A stretch of DNA of 64,000 nucleotides from NCBI RefSeq assembly GCF_041154505.1, contig NZ_AP028672.1, forward strand, positions 3,574,501 through 3,638,500, read 5' to 3'. The translations under genes were made by a program, and so were the position numbers. The stretch comes from Acidovorax sp. A79 (GTDB taxonomy: Bacteria > Pseudomonadota > Gammaproteobacteria > Burkholderiales > Burkholderiaceae_C). The notes beneath the pieces were generated by a model, which was given only the letters and a program-made list of their open reading frames with translations, was not told where the DNA came from and made no database searches. Positions 7,791-16,336 of the stretch are shown here, in pieces. Within the stretch, counting starts at the first letter, position 1, and each line of letters starts with the position of its first letter.

Positions 7791-10700
7791 ATGCCATCGC
7801 CCGCTCTGTTCACCAAAGTCCTTGTCGCCAACCGGGGGGAGATTGCGCTGCGCACCGTGCGCGGCCTTCATGACCTGGGCATCGCCAGCGTGGCCGTGTT
7901 TGCCGATGACGATGCGGCCAGCCCGCACGTGCAGGCCGCGGGCAGCGCCGTCGCCCTGGGCGCCACCGGGCCCGCCGCGTACCTGGACGGCGCGCGCATC
8001 ATCGCCATCGCGCAGGCGCAGGGCTGCGACGCCGTGCACCCCGGCTACGGCTTCCTGAGCGAACGCGCCGACTTCGCGCGCGCCTGCGCCGGGGCCGGCC
8101 TGCGTTTCATCGGCCCCACGCCCGCGCAGCTCGCGCTGTTCGGCGACAAGGCGCAGGCCCGCGCGCTGGCGCTGCAGCAGGGCGTGCCGCTCATGCCGGG
8201 CACCCAGGCGGCGGTGACGCTGCAGGAGGCGCAGGCCTTCTTCGCGCAGCAGGGCGGCGCCGGCATCGTGATCAAGGCGATTGGCGGCGGCGGCGGGCGC
8301 GGCATGCGCGCCGTGCAGGCGCAGGACGACCTGCCCGCCGCCTACGCGCGCTGCCGCAGCGAGGCGCAGGCCGCGTTTGGCGTGGACGGCGTGTATGTGG
8401 AGCGGCTCATGTCCAACGCGCGCCACATCGAGGTGCAGGTGCTGGGCGACGGCCAGGACGTGGTCGCGCTGGGCGAGCGCGAGTGCACGCTGCAGCGGCG
8501 CTTTCAGAAGGTGGTGGAAATCGCGCCCAGCCCTTCGCTGCCCGCGCCGCTGCGTGAACGCATCATCGCCGCCGCGCTGGCCATGGCGCGCGCGGTGGCC
8601 TACGAGGGCCTGGGCACCTTCGAGTTCCTGGTGGACCTGGCCTCCAGCGACGTGCCCTTCGTGTTCATCGAATGCAACCCGCGCCTGCAGGTGGAGCACA
8701 CCATCACCGAAGAGGTGACCGGCGTGGACCTGGTACAGGCGCAGATCGCGCTGGCGGCCGGCCGCAGGCTGCAAGACATCGGGCTCGACCCCGCCGCGCC
8801 GCCCGCCGTGCGCGGCTTTGCGGTGCAGTGGCGCATCAACGCCGAGACGCTGGACGCGCAGGGCGGTGCCACCCCCGGCAGCGGCACGCTCACCCGCTTC
8901 GACCTTCCCACCGGCCCCGGCGTGCGCGTGGACACGCACGGCGCAGCGGGCGCCACGCCCTCGCCGCACTACGACACGCTGCTGGCCAAGCTCATCGTGC
9001 ACACGCGCAGCCCACGTTTTGCCGATGCGCTGCGCCGCTCGCAACGCGCGCTGGCCGAGTGCCGCATTGAGGGCGTGGCCACCAATCTGGCGCTGCTGCA
9101 GGCCCTGGCCGCGCGGCCCGAAATGGAAAGCCAGCAGGTGCATACGCGCTGGCTGGAGTCGGTGCTGCCAGAACTGCTGGTTGCTACCAAAAATATAGCT
9201 GCTGGCGCATATGATTCGGGCGCTAGCGCTCAAAATCCCCAAAATCCGTCAGCGCCCGCACCCGAAGGCGCCGTGCTCGCTCCCATGCCCGCGCGCCTCG
9301 TGCAACTGAGCGTGTCCGAGGGCGACGTGGTGGCCGCGGGTGCCGAGCTGGCCGTGCTCGAGTCCATGAAGATGGAGCACATGCTGCTGGCGCCGAATGC
9401 GGGCCGCGTGCGCGCGCTGCTCGCGGTGCCGGGCGGCTACCTCGTGCAGGGCCAGCCGCTGCTGGTGCTCGATGCCGTGGAGGGGGCGGACACCGCCCAG
9501 GACGCACAGGGCGCGCAGCAGGACCTGGATGCCATTCGCCCCGACCTGCAGCGCGTGCGGGACCGCCACGCCTTCACGCTCGACGCCGCGCGGCCCGAGG
9601 CCATCGCCAGGCGCCACGCCCAGGGCGGGCGCACCGCGCGCGAGAACATCGCCGACCTGTGCGACGCGGACAGCTTCATCGAATACGGCACGCTGGCCAT
9701 CGCCGCGCAGACGCGCCGCCGCAGCCTGGATGACCTCATCGCCAACACGCCCGCCGACGGCATGGTCACGGGCATCGGCGGCATCAACGGTGCGCTGTTC
9801 GGGCCCGAGAAGTCCCGCGCCGTGGTCATGTCCTACGACGCGACCGTGCTCGCGGGCACCCAGGGCGCGCGCAACCACGCCAAGACCGACCGCATGCTGG
9901 GCGTGGCGCTGGCGCAGAAACTGCCCGTGGTGCTGTTCGCCGAAGGCGGCGGCGGCCGCCCGGGCGACACCGACATGCCCGTGGTGGCCGGCCTGCACGT
10001 GCACACCTTCGCCAGCTACGCCGCGCTCTCGGGCCAGGTGCCGGTGATCGGCATCGCGGCGGGGCGCTGCTTTGCGGGCAACGCGGCCCTGCTGGGCTGC
10101 AGCGACGTGATCATCGCCACGCGCGGCAGCAACATCGGCATGGGCGGCCCGGCCATGATCGAGGGCGGCGGCCTGGGCGTGTTCAAGCCCGAGCACATCG
10201 GCCCCAGCCGCGTGCAGCATGCCAATGGCGTGATCGACGTGCTGGTGGACAACGAGGCCGGGGCCGTGGCGGCCGCGCGGCACTACCTGTCGTTCTTCCA
10301 GGGGCGCACCGGTGCCTGGACGGCGCCGGACGCACGGGCCCTGCGCTCCGTGGTGCCCGAGAACCGCCTGCGCGTGTACGACACCCGCGCGGCGATGGCC
10401 GGCCTGGTGGACGACGGCAGCCTGCTGCTGCTGCGCACCGGCTTCGGCGCGGGCATCCACACGGCGCTGGCGCGCATCGAGGGCCGCCCCGTGGGCATCC
10501 TGGCCAACAACCCGCTGCACCTGGGCGGCGCCATCGACGCCGATGCGGCCGACAAGGGCGCGCGCTTCATGCAGCTGTGCAACGCGCACGGCCTGCCCAT
10601 CGTGAGCCTGGTGGACACGCCCGGCTTCATGGTCGGCCCCGAGGTGGAGGCCACGGCCCAGGTGCGCCACGTGAGCCGCCTGTTCGTCACCGCCGCCAGC

Positions 10701-11078
10701 CTGCGCGTGCCGTATTTCAGCGTGGTGCTGCGCAAGGGCTACGGCCTGGGTGCCATGGGCATGACGGCCGGGGGCTTTCACGCGCCGGTGTTCACCGTGG
10801 CCTGGCCCACGGGCGAGTTCGGCGCCATGGGGCTCGAAGGCGCGGTGCGCCTGGGCTTCCGCAAGGAGCTGGAGGCCTTGCCCGAGGGCGCCGAGCGCGA
10901 CGCGCTGTTCGCCAAGCTGCTGGCCAGGTCGTACGCCAACGGCGAGGCGCTGCACATGGCGACCACGCTGGAGATCGACGCGGTGATCGACCCGGCCGAC
11001 ACGCGCGCATGGCTGGCACGGGGCCTGGCATCGGCGCAGGTGGCGCCGCCCGGGCACCGGTTCGTGGACACCTGGTAG
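7791..11078 (+). CDS. Single-chain biotin-dependent acyl-CoA carboxylase (BC-BCCP-CT)
   Basis: 1095-residue polypeptide joining all three parts of an acyl-CoA carboxylase. Biotin carboxylase occupies residues 1-460 (KVLVANRGEIALR, the ATP-grasp glycine-rich stretch IKAIGGGGGRGMRA, and EHTITEEVTGVDLVQ). A biotinyl domain lies at about 490-560 with biotin lysine Lys527 in ESMKMEH. A carboxyltransferase of the AccD5/PccB type runs from about 575 to the end. Classic enzymes split these over two or more genes; the architecture resembles the single-chain long-chain acyl-CoA carboxylases described from mycobacteria and some proteobacteria. The linker at residues 464-486 is encoded by an interspersed repeat. 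It is probably co-transcribed with the upstream ligase. The substrate is not determined. Confidence 0.92.
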   Translation: MPSPALFTKVLVANRGEIALRTVRGLHDLGIASVAVFADDDAASPHVQAAGSAVALGATGPAAYLDGARIIAIAQAQGCDAVHPGYGFLSERADFARACAGAGLRFIGPTPAQLALFGDKAQARALALQQGVPLMPGTQAAVTLQEAQAFFAQQGGAGIVIKAIGGGGGRGMRAVQAQDDLPAAYARCRSEAQAAFGVDGVYVERLMSNARHIEVQVLGDGQDVVALGERECTLQRRFQKVVEIAPSPSLPAPLRERIIAAALAMARAVAYEGLGTFEFLVDLASSDVPFVFIECNPRLQVEHTITEEVTGVDLVQAQIALAAGRRLQDIGLDPAAPPAVRGFAVQWRINAETLDAQGGATPGSGTLTRFDLPTGPGVRVDTHGAAGATPSPHYDTLLAKLIVHTRSPRFADALRRSQRALAECRIEGVATNLALLQALAARPEMESQQVHTRWLESVLPELLVATKNIAAGAYDSGASAQNPQNPSAPAPEGAVLAPMPARLVQLSVSEGDVVAAGAELAVLESMKMEHMLLAPNAGRVRALLAVPGGYLVQGQPLLVLDAVEGADTAQDAQGAQQDLDAIRPDLQRVRDRHAFTLDAARPEAIARRHAQGGRTARENIADLCDADSFIEYGTLAIAAQTRRRSLDDLIANTPADGMVTGIGGINGALFGPEKSRAVVMSYDATVLAGTQGARNHAKTDRMLGVALAQKLPVVLFAEGGGGRPGDTDMPVVAGLHVHTFASYAALSGQVPVIGIAAGRCFAGNAALLGCSDVIIATRGSNIGMGGPAMIEGGGLGVFKPEHIGPSRVQHANGVIDVLVDNEAGAVAAARHYLSFFQGRTGAWTAPDARALRSVVPENRLRVYDTRAAMAGLVDDGSLLLLRTGFGAGIHTALARIEGRPVGILANNPLHLGGAIDADAADKGARFMQLCNAHGLPIVSLVDTPGFMVGPEVEATAQVRHVSRLFVTAASLRVPYFSVVLRKGYGLGAMGMTAGGFHAPVFTVAWPTGEFGAMGLEGAVRLGFRKELEALPEGAERDALFAKLLARSYANGEALHMATTLEIDAVIDPADTRAWLARGLASAQVAPPGHRFVDTW
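9181..9246. repeat. Interspersed repeat copy inside the carboxylase gene
   Basis: TTGCTACC and AATATAGCTGCTGGCGC followed by GGGCGCTAGCGCTCAAAA match the 55-65 base element found intergenically at 62642-62706 and elsewhere. Here it is translated in frame as the stretch around ATKNIAAGAYDSGAS, in the flexible linker ahead of the biotinyl domain. Confidence 0.6.
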
Positions 11079-11079
11079 G

Positions 11080-11102
11080 GCAGCGCGCGGGCCGCGCGCT
11101 GC
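11080..11102 (+). terminator. Stem-loop after the carboxylase gene, no U-tract
   Basis: GCAGCGCGCGG and CCGCGCGCTGC form an 11-base inverted repeat around a single G, directly after the carboxylase stop codon. It lacks a following T-run, so it may only stabilise the 3' end or mark a Rho-dependent stop. Confidence 0.4.
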
Positions 11103-11171
11103 ATGCTAAGCTGGCCCGCCTTGCCCGCCCCACGCCGGGGCGGCGCCCCTGTTTGACGGAGACTTTTCACC

Positions 11172-12311
11172 ATGCCCGGACTGCTGCCCGATATCGATCC
11201 CGATGGTTTGCTCGAGTTTTCGGTGGTCTACACCGACCGCGCGCTCAACCACATGTCCAAGCGCTTCACCGGCGTGATGCAGGACATCCTGGCCACGCTC
11301 AAGGAGGTCTACCACGCCCACACCGCCGTGCTGGTGCCCGGCAGCGGCACCTTCGGCATGGAGGCCGTGGCGCGCCAGTTCGCCAATCGCGAGAAGGTGC
11401 TCATCGTGCGCAACGGCTGGTTCAGCTACCGCTGGACGCAGATCTTCGACGCCGACAAGGGCCTGGGCGGCGGCTCCGTGGTGTGCAAGGCGCGCCCGCA
11501 GGGCAGCGGCCCGCAGGCGCCCTGGGCGCCGTGCCCGGCCGAGGAAGTGGCGGCCACCATCCGCGCCGAAAAGCCCAAGGTCGTGTTCGCGCCCCATGTG
11601 GAAACGGCCAGCGGCATCATCTTGAGCGACGACTACCTGCGCACCCTGACGGCCGCGGCCCACGAGGTGGGCGCGCTGTTCGTGCTCGACTGCGTGGCCT
11701 CGGGCGCGATGTGGGTGGACATGCAAGCCACCGGCGTGGACGTGCTGATCTCGGCCCCGCAAAAGGGCTGGAGCGGCTCGCCCTGCTGCGCCATGGTGAT
11801 GCTCAGCGAGCGCGCGCGCCAGGCCATCGACGGCACCACGAGCAGCAGCTTCTCGTGCGACCTCAAGAAGTGGATGCAGATCGCCGAGGGCTACGAAAAG
11901 GGCCAGCACGCGTACCACACCACCATGCCCACCGACGCGCTGGTGCGCCTCTCCGAAGTGATGGCCGAGACGCGCGAATACGGTTTTGCCAAGGTGCGCG
12001 ACGAGCAGATCGAGCTGGGCGCCAAGGTGCGCGCGCTGCTCGAGTCGCGCGGCTTCCCGAGCGTGGCGGCCGAGGGCTTCAAGGCCCCCGGCGTGGTGGT
12101 GAGCTACACCACCGACCCCGGCATCCAGAACGGCAAGAAGTTCATGGAGGTGGGCCTGCAGACCGCCGCCGGCGTGCCGCTGCAGTGCGACGAGGGGCCG
12201 GACTTCAAGACCTTCCGCATCGGCCTGTTCGGCCTGGAGAAGTGGCACAACGTGGACCGCACGGTGGGCCACCTGAGCACCGCGCTCGACCAGGTGGCCC
12301 CGCGCGGCTGA
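11172..12311 (+). CDS. Class V PLP-dependent aminotransferase (alanine-glyoxylate type)
   Basis: 379-residue fold-type I aminotransferase of the class V group that includes alanine-glyoxylate, serine-glyoxylate and 2-aminoethylphosphonate aminotransferases. The substrate loop LVPGSGTFGMEAVARQF is near residues 55-72, the PLP-binding aspartate region FVLDCVASG is near 173-181, and the Schiff-base lysine is predicted at Lys198 in SAPQKGWSG. The start has GACGGAGAC upstream. It is followed by a strong hairpin terminator, so it is probably the last or only gene of its transcript. The amino donor and acceptor cannot be told from sequence. Confidence 0.88.
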   Translation: MPGLLPDIDPDGLLEFSVVYTDRALNHMSKRFTGVMQDILATLKEVYHAHTAVLVPGSGTFGMEAVARQFANREKVLIVRNGWFSYRWTQIFDADKGLGGGSVVCKARPQGSGPQAPWAPCPAEEVAATIRAEKPKVVFAPHVETASGIILSDDYLRTLTAAAHEVGALFVLDCVASGAMWVDMQATGVDVLISAPQKGWSGSPCCAMVMLSERARQAIDGTTSSSFSCDLKKWMQIAEGYEKGQHAYHTTMPTDALVRLSEVMAETREYGFAKVRDEQIELGAKVRALLESRGFPSVAAEGFKAPGVVVSYTTDPGIQNGKKFMEVGLQTAAGVPLQCDEGPDFKTFRIGLFGLEKWHNVDRTVGHLSTALDQVAPRG

Positions 12312-12343
12312 ACCGGGCCGCCGCCCGTGTTTCGCGGGCCTCT

Positions 12344-12378
12344 TGAAAAAAAAGCCACCTGCGGGTGGCTTTTTTTCG
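12344..12378 (+). terminator. Rho-independent bidirectional terminator
   Basis: AAGCCACC and GGTGGCTT flank the loop TGCG, preceded by a run of A and followed by a run of T. The symmetrical A and T tracts mean it could also serve a minus-strand transcript from the regulator gene at 12501-12926, which converges on it. Confidence 0.85.
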
Positions 12379-12500
12379 TGGTGGCCGGGCGCGGTGGCGG
12401 TGCCTGGGGGCTCGGCACGCACCGGGCGGCAAGTGCGCGCCGCGGACCGCCCGAGACCGCAGATGCACACGGCGCGGTGATTCGCTTGTGCAGAGAATCC

Positions 12501-12926
12501 CTAGGGGGCCTGGGTTTCGCGCTCGGCCTCTTCGGCCGCGTGGGCGCGCGCGATCGCCAGGATCACGTCGCGCGCGAGGCGCCGCTTGGGCACGGGCAGG
12601 CGCAGGTAGATGTCGAACAGCTCGCGGTCCTGGTAGCCCAGGCCCGCATGCCACTGCGCCTGCCGCTCCCGCACGCGCAGGGGCTCTGCATCGCCGTAGC
12701 CCAGCTGCTGCACCGGCACCTGCAGCCATTCGGCCAGGGTGGTGAGCTTCTTGTGGTCGGGCATGGTCTCGCCCAGCAGCCAGCGGCGCACGCCGTGCAG
12801 CGTCATGGGCTTGCCCCAGTGGCGGGTGTTGAACTCGCGCTCCAGCACCGCCGGCCTGGGTTCATAGCCTGCGTCCATCATCGCCTTGCGTAACCGGTCC
12901 GCAAACTGTCTTTTTGCATCCTGCAT
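12501..12926 (-). CDS. Small XRE-like helix-turn-helix regulator
   Basis: 141-residue cytoplasmic protein. Residues about 1-75 look like a lambda-repressor-type DNA-binding domain: FADRLRKAMMDAGY, then MTLHGVRRWLLGETMPDHKK and LTTLAEWLQVPVQQLGYG, a typical recognition-helix and follow-on pattern. The C-terminal part (residues 90-135) is charged and helical, without a recognised ligand domain. Upstream, GTGA and TCAC half-sites flank an AT-rich core at 12960-12980 and could be its operator. It stands alone between a convergent aminotransferase and a long non-coding gap, and no toxin or phage partner is visible. Confidence 0.75.
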   Translation of the reverse strand: MQDAKRQFADRLRKAMMDAGYEPRPAVLEREFNTRHWGKPMTLHGVRRWLLGETMPDHKKLTTLAEWLQVPVQQLGYGDAEPLRVRERQAQWHAGLGYQDRELFDIYLRLPVPKRRLARDVILAIARAHAAEEAERETQAP

Positions 12927-12959
12927 GCAGTCACACTAAAAAGGCGCGCAGGAGCTGCG

Positions 12960-12980
12960 GTGATTCTTGTATATAGTCAC
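12960..12980. promoter_or_regulatory. AT-rich inverted half-sites upstream of the XRE-like gene
   Basis: GTGA-N13-TCAC surrounds TTCTTGTATATAG, the most AT-rich stretch in the neighbourhood and 34 bases upstream of the XRE-like start codon. It is a plausible promoter or operator; the evidence is weak. Confidence 0.3.
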
Positions 12981-13428
12981 GCAATCAATTTGCTCGTTGG
13001 TTACGTAGCGGGTCTGCCCGCCAATTCAGGGGCAACGAGCGGCCTTGCAAGGAGGGTGGCGTGGCTGTCGAACACCGAAGGATGGAAACCTGGGAAGCCC
13101 GGCGGGAGCGGGTGGGCTGGTTTCCCGGTGCCTGCATGCGCGCGGCAGCCCTGCCGGGCGGGCGGCGGCCGCGCGGGTGGCCCGGCCGCCGGCCCATTGT
13201 GCGGGGTTCTGCATTGCGCCACAGTCACCCATGTACTTGCGCGGCGGTGACGCCCGCGGTGCGCGGGCTGCCGCACTGACAGGGGGCCGGGACGTGTGCA
13301 GCAGCGGCCCCCGCCACCCCCGCGAAGGATCGCTGCCGCCCTGCGCAGGGCGGGACCACCCCGTGGGGGGCTGTTCGCAGGACGGCGCCCGGCCGGTGGC
13401 GGCGGTGGCAGCGGTGCCCGCCCCGCCC

Positions 13429-13575
13429 GTGGACGACCGTGAACGCCAGCGACTCATCCTGACGCCCGCCCAGCGGCAGATGATCCTGGCGAACGTGCGG
13501 CGGTTGCGGGAGCTGCGGGAGGAGGAGCGCGCCGCGCGCGGCATCCTGGCCAGGGAGCCCGCGCCCCGCGAATGA
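13429..13575 (+). CDS. Possible small charged helical protein (doubtful)
   Basis: From a GTG at 13429 a 48-residue frame reads VDDRERQRLILTPAQ, then a charged helix around RQMILANVRRLRELREEE. This part looks protein-like, unlike the Gly/Ala/Arg-rich sequence before it in the same frame, which is probably non-coding. No ribosome binding site stands out. The whole gap from 12927 to 13699 otherwise holds nothing I can identify. Confidence 0.25.
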   Translation: MDDRERQRLILTPAQRQMILANVRRLRELREEERAARGILAREPAPRE

Positions 13576-13699
13576 CAGTGGGTGCGCCTGGACGGCCGGG
13601 GCGCGAGTGGAGACGGGGCATGCGCCGGGGCCGGGCATGGTAGGGTGAATGCATCTTGAATCCCCCGCCGGCCGGCCGCCCCGCCCGCCCGCATGCTGC

Positions 13700-15013
13700 A
13701 TGTCCGATGCCATGACCCCGGAATCCGAACCGCTGCCACAAGCCCTTGCCCTGCAACGTGCGAGGCGCCACGCCCTCGGGCTGCTGGTGCTGGTGTCGGC
13801 CGTGTTCGTGGCCACCAGCGTGGTGGAGCGGGGCCTGTGGCTGAACTGCCTGAAGGCCGTGGCCGAGGCCGCGATGGTGGGCGCGCTGGCCGACTGGTTC
13901 GCGGTGGTGGCGCTGTTTCGCCGCCCGCTGGGCCTGCCGATCCCGCACACGGCGGTCATCGCTCGCAACCAGGCGCGCATCGGCCGCAACCTGGCGGTCT
14001 TCGTGCGCGACAAGTTCCTGGACGTGCCCTCGCTGGTGGCGCTGATCCGCCGGCACGACCCCGCCGAGCGGCTGGCGCAGTGGCTCACGGCACCCGGCAA
14101 CGCCGCGCTCCTGGGCCACCAGGCCACCCGCCTGGCGTCGGCCGCGCTCGAGACGGTGCAGGACGCTCAGGTGGAGCGCTTCATCCAGAAGGCGGCGCGC
14201 GCATTGATCGGGCAGGTGGACATGTCGCGGGCCCTGGCGGCGGTGCTCGACACTCTCACGCACAACGGCCGCCACCAGGCGCTGCTGGACGACGTGCTGG
14301 GCAAGCTCATCGAGCTGCTGCAGAACGAGCAGACCCGTGCCTGGGTGGCGCAGACCATCGTGGCCTGGCTCAAGAAGGACCACCCGCGCACCGAGAAGCT
14401 ATTGCCCAGCGACTGGCTGGGCGACAAGGGCTCGGCCCTGCTGGCGCGCGCGCTGGAGAGCGTGATGGCCGATGTGGCCGCCAACCCGCAGCACGCCTTG
14501 CGCGCGCAGTTCGACGCAGCGGTGCAGCGCTTCATCGGGCGCCTGCGCGGCGACCCCGATTGGGCGCGCAAGGGCGAAGAGATCCGCGCCTGGCTGCAGA
14601 CCGATGCCACGGTGGGTGGCTATGTGCAGGCGCTGTGGCAGGACCTGCGCGGGGCGCTGCAGCGCGATCTGGCCGACTCGGATTCGGTGCTGGCGCGGCA
14701 GGTGCGCAACCTGGGGCAGTGGCTGGGTCAGTCGCTGGCGGGGGATGCGGCGCTGCGGCAGTCGCTCAATGCGCGGCTGGAGGAGTGGGTGCGGGGCCTG
14801 GCGCCGGAGGTGTCGCAGTTCGTGGCGCAGCACATCGAGGACACGGTGCGGCGCTGGGACACCGAAGAGATGACGCGGCTGATCGAGCTGAACATCGGCA
14901 AGGACCTGCAGTACATCCGGATCAACGGGACGGTGGTGGGCGGGCTGATCGGGCTGGTGCTGTTTGCGGTGTCGCACGCGGGGGAGATTTGGCGGGCGGT
15001 GGCGGGTGGCTGA
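13700..15013 (+). CDS. DUF445 family inner-membrane protein
   Basis: 437-residue protein of the DUF445/YjiN-like family, of unknown function. There is a hydrophobic segment near the N-terminus (HALGLLVLVSAVFVATSVVE) followed by the conserved AMVGALADWFAVVALFRRPLGLPIPHTAVI. A long helical, probably coiled-coil, region fills the middle, and the C-terminus ends with the family stretch ELNIGKDLQYIRINGTVVGG plus a final membrane segment. I chose the ATG at 13700 (MSDAMTPES); 13712 is also possible. It is monocistronic and followed by a repeat region. Confidence 0.88.
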   Translation: MSDAMTPESEPLPQALALQRARRHALGLLVLVSAVFVATSVVERGLWLNCLKAVAEAAMVGALADWFAVVALFRRPLGLPIPHTAVIARNQARIGRNLAVFVRDKFLDVPSLVALIRRHDPAERLAQWLTAPGNAALLGHQATRLASAALETVQDAQVERFIQKAARALIGQVDMSRALAAVLDTLTHNGRHQALLDDVLGKLIELLQNEQTRAWVAQTIVAWLKKDHPRTEKLLPSDWLGDKGSALLARALESVMADVAANPQHALRAQFDAAVQRFIGRLRGDPDWARKGEEIRAWLQTDATVGGYVQALWQDLRGALQRDLADSDSVLARQVRNLGQWLGQSLAGDAALRQSLNARLEEWVRGLAPEVSQFVAQHIEDTVRRWDTEEMTRLIELNIGKDLQYIRINGTVVGGLIGLVLFAVSHAGEIWRAVAGG

Positions 15014-15029
15014 GCCTGCCGAACCCAGG

Positions 15030-15445
15030 GCGCCACTCCATCCGTTCGGGCTGAGCTTGCCGAAGCCGGGGCGTACTGGTTGGCAAGCTTGCTGGTGTTG
15101 GGGGCGGAGGCCGGGAGTCGCCCGGCGTGCGAGTAACTTTCTTTTGCTTCGCCAAAAGAAAGTCACCAAAGAAAAGGCGACCCCCAGCCTGCGACCCCTT
15201 CGCGATGCGAAGGGGCAACCTGCGTCGGGGCGGTTGCGGGGTGCGCCGTGGAACTCGCTTTGCTGCTGCGCAGCGCCGCTCGGACAACCACGGCGAGTCA
15301 GTTCACGAGGCATGCGCGCTTCGACGCGCATGCTCACCCCACAACCGCCCCGCCGCAGGCGCAGCCAGCAGGGGTGGGGGAGCGGAACAGCCAACAGCCG
15401 AACAGCCACACGGGCCATCGCGTTGCTCGGCCGCGGCTGGGCTGC
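15030..15445. repeat. Complex intergenic repeat element with long inverted repeats
   Basis: This stretch holds no gene. It begins with TTCGGGCTGAGCTTGCCGAA (15042-15061), a sequence type common in Burkholderiales. Next is a hairpin, ACTTTCTTTTG (15136-15146) paired with CAAAAGAAAGT (15153-15163) around CTTCGC. Then come GTCACCAAAGAAAAGGCGACC and a 22-base block starting CTGCGTCGGGGCGG (about 15220) whose inverted partner ends CCGCCCCGCCGCAG (about 15360), with two mismatches by hand count. I recall the first hairpin as widespread in beta- and gammaproteobacterial genomes. It may be a mobile non-autonomous element or encode a structured RNA. Confidence 0.7.
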
Positions 15446-15450
15446 GTCAG

Positions 15451-15885
15451 CTAGCGTGCTGCCTGATCCGCCACCATGTTGGCCGCGTGTTCTTCCTGCA
15501 GATGCTGCGCAATCTGCGCCCAGGCCAGCTTGGCGTCTGCGTCTTGGGCCCAGGCGTAGCAGCTGGCGATGTGCATGGCCGTCACCGCATGGTGCGGGTC
15601 GAGCGCAAAGGCCACCTCGCACTGCAGCGCCGCCTGCCGCCACATCGCGGTCGCATCTTCAGATCCTTCTTTCTGCAGCGCATGGGCCTCGGCCACCCAC
15701 GCCTGCCCCAGTCGGAATGCCGCAGCGTGCTGCCCGGGGTCGGCGTCATGCGCCCGTTGAAACAACACTCCCGCCTGCCGCCACAGCGCCCGCGCTGCGG
15801 CGAAGTCTTGCGTGGCTACGGCTTGCGCCTGGGCGACGAGGGCGTTGCCGGACTGGAGGAGGGTGGAGGGGGAGTCGCTGAGCAT
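15451..15885 (-). CDS. Hypothetical protein with TPR-like helical repeats
   Basis: 144-residue soluble protein of unknown function. The spacing of small and aromatic residues (AARALWRQAGVLFQRAHDADPGQHAAAFRLG, split here as separate helices, and a second similar unit ending FALDPHHAVTAMHIASCYAW) resembles two or three tetratricopeptide-like hairpins, so it may be a small protein-binding scaffold. Starts at an ATG. The neighbouring repeat element ends at its stop codon. There is no partner gene on the same strand close enough to call an operon. Confidence 0.65.
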   Translation of the reverse strand: MLSDSPSTLLQSGNALVAQAQAVATQDFAAARALWRQAGVLFQRAHDADPGQHAAAFRLGQAWVAEAHALQKEGSEDATAMWRQAALQCEVAFALDPHHAVTAMHIASCYAWAQDADAKLAWAQIAQHLQEEHAANMVADQAAR

Positions 15886-15999
15886 CTGGTCAAAATGGCA
15901 GAGGATAGGTGTTCGGATTGTCGGCGGTTTGCCGGCTGCTATCGCTCCGTACCGACCGTTCGTGTTCAGTCAGAAACGAACTTCAACGCCTTTGGGGGC

Positions 16000-16269
16000 T
16001 TAATAAAACAACGTCTTCAAGAGCGTTGCCACAGCTACTTCAACACCAAAAAGCGCATAGCACGCGCGGATCAAAAATGCGTCCTGCGGATGGGTCTGCG
16101 CTAGTTGCGCCATCGCATAAGCGTGTGAGCTTGCCTTGAATTGATCAAGAAACTTGCGATGCTTCTTCGTTTTTACGGCGATGACGATCCACTGAACCAA
16201 CGCGAGGGCAAAGCAGATAAGCAACAGTGTGTCAAAGCTCAAGATTTTCCTGGTCTGAAAGCGATTCAA
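16000..16269 (-). CDS. Small single-pass or two-pass membrane protein, unknown
   Basis: 89-residue frame starting with TTG. It has a hydrophobic helix FDTLLLICFALALVQWIVIAV split by basic residues KTKKHRK, and a second, weaker hydrophobic C-terminal stretch (FGVEVAVATLLKTLF). I do not recognise it. The base composition is visibly less GC-rich than the surrounding genes, which suggests recent acquisition or weak selection. It lies between a TPR-like hypothetical and the FAD oxidase gene on the same strand. Confidence 0.5.
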   Translation of the reverse strand: MNRFQTRKILSFDTLLLICFALALVQWIVIAVKTKKHRKFLDQFKASSHAYAMAQLAQTHPQDAFLIRACYALFGVEVAVATLLKTLFY

Positions 16270-16336
16270 GCGATCTTACTGACCGGAATGCTAACTTCGA
16301 CTTAGTCAACAAACCGGGCAGGTGGGGCCGCTGTCC

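Noticed and set aside
12927..13699. Several open frames of 70-300 codons in the gap before the DUF445 gene
   Set aside because: They read as Gly/Ala/Arg/Pro-rich sequence without motifs on either strand; only the last 48 codons to 13575 look at all protein-like.
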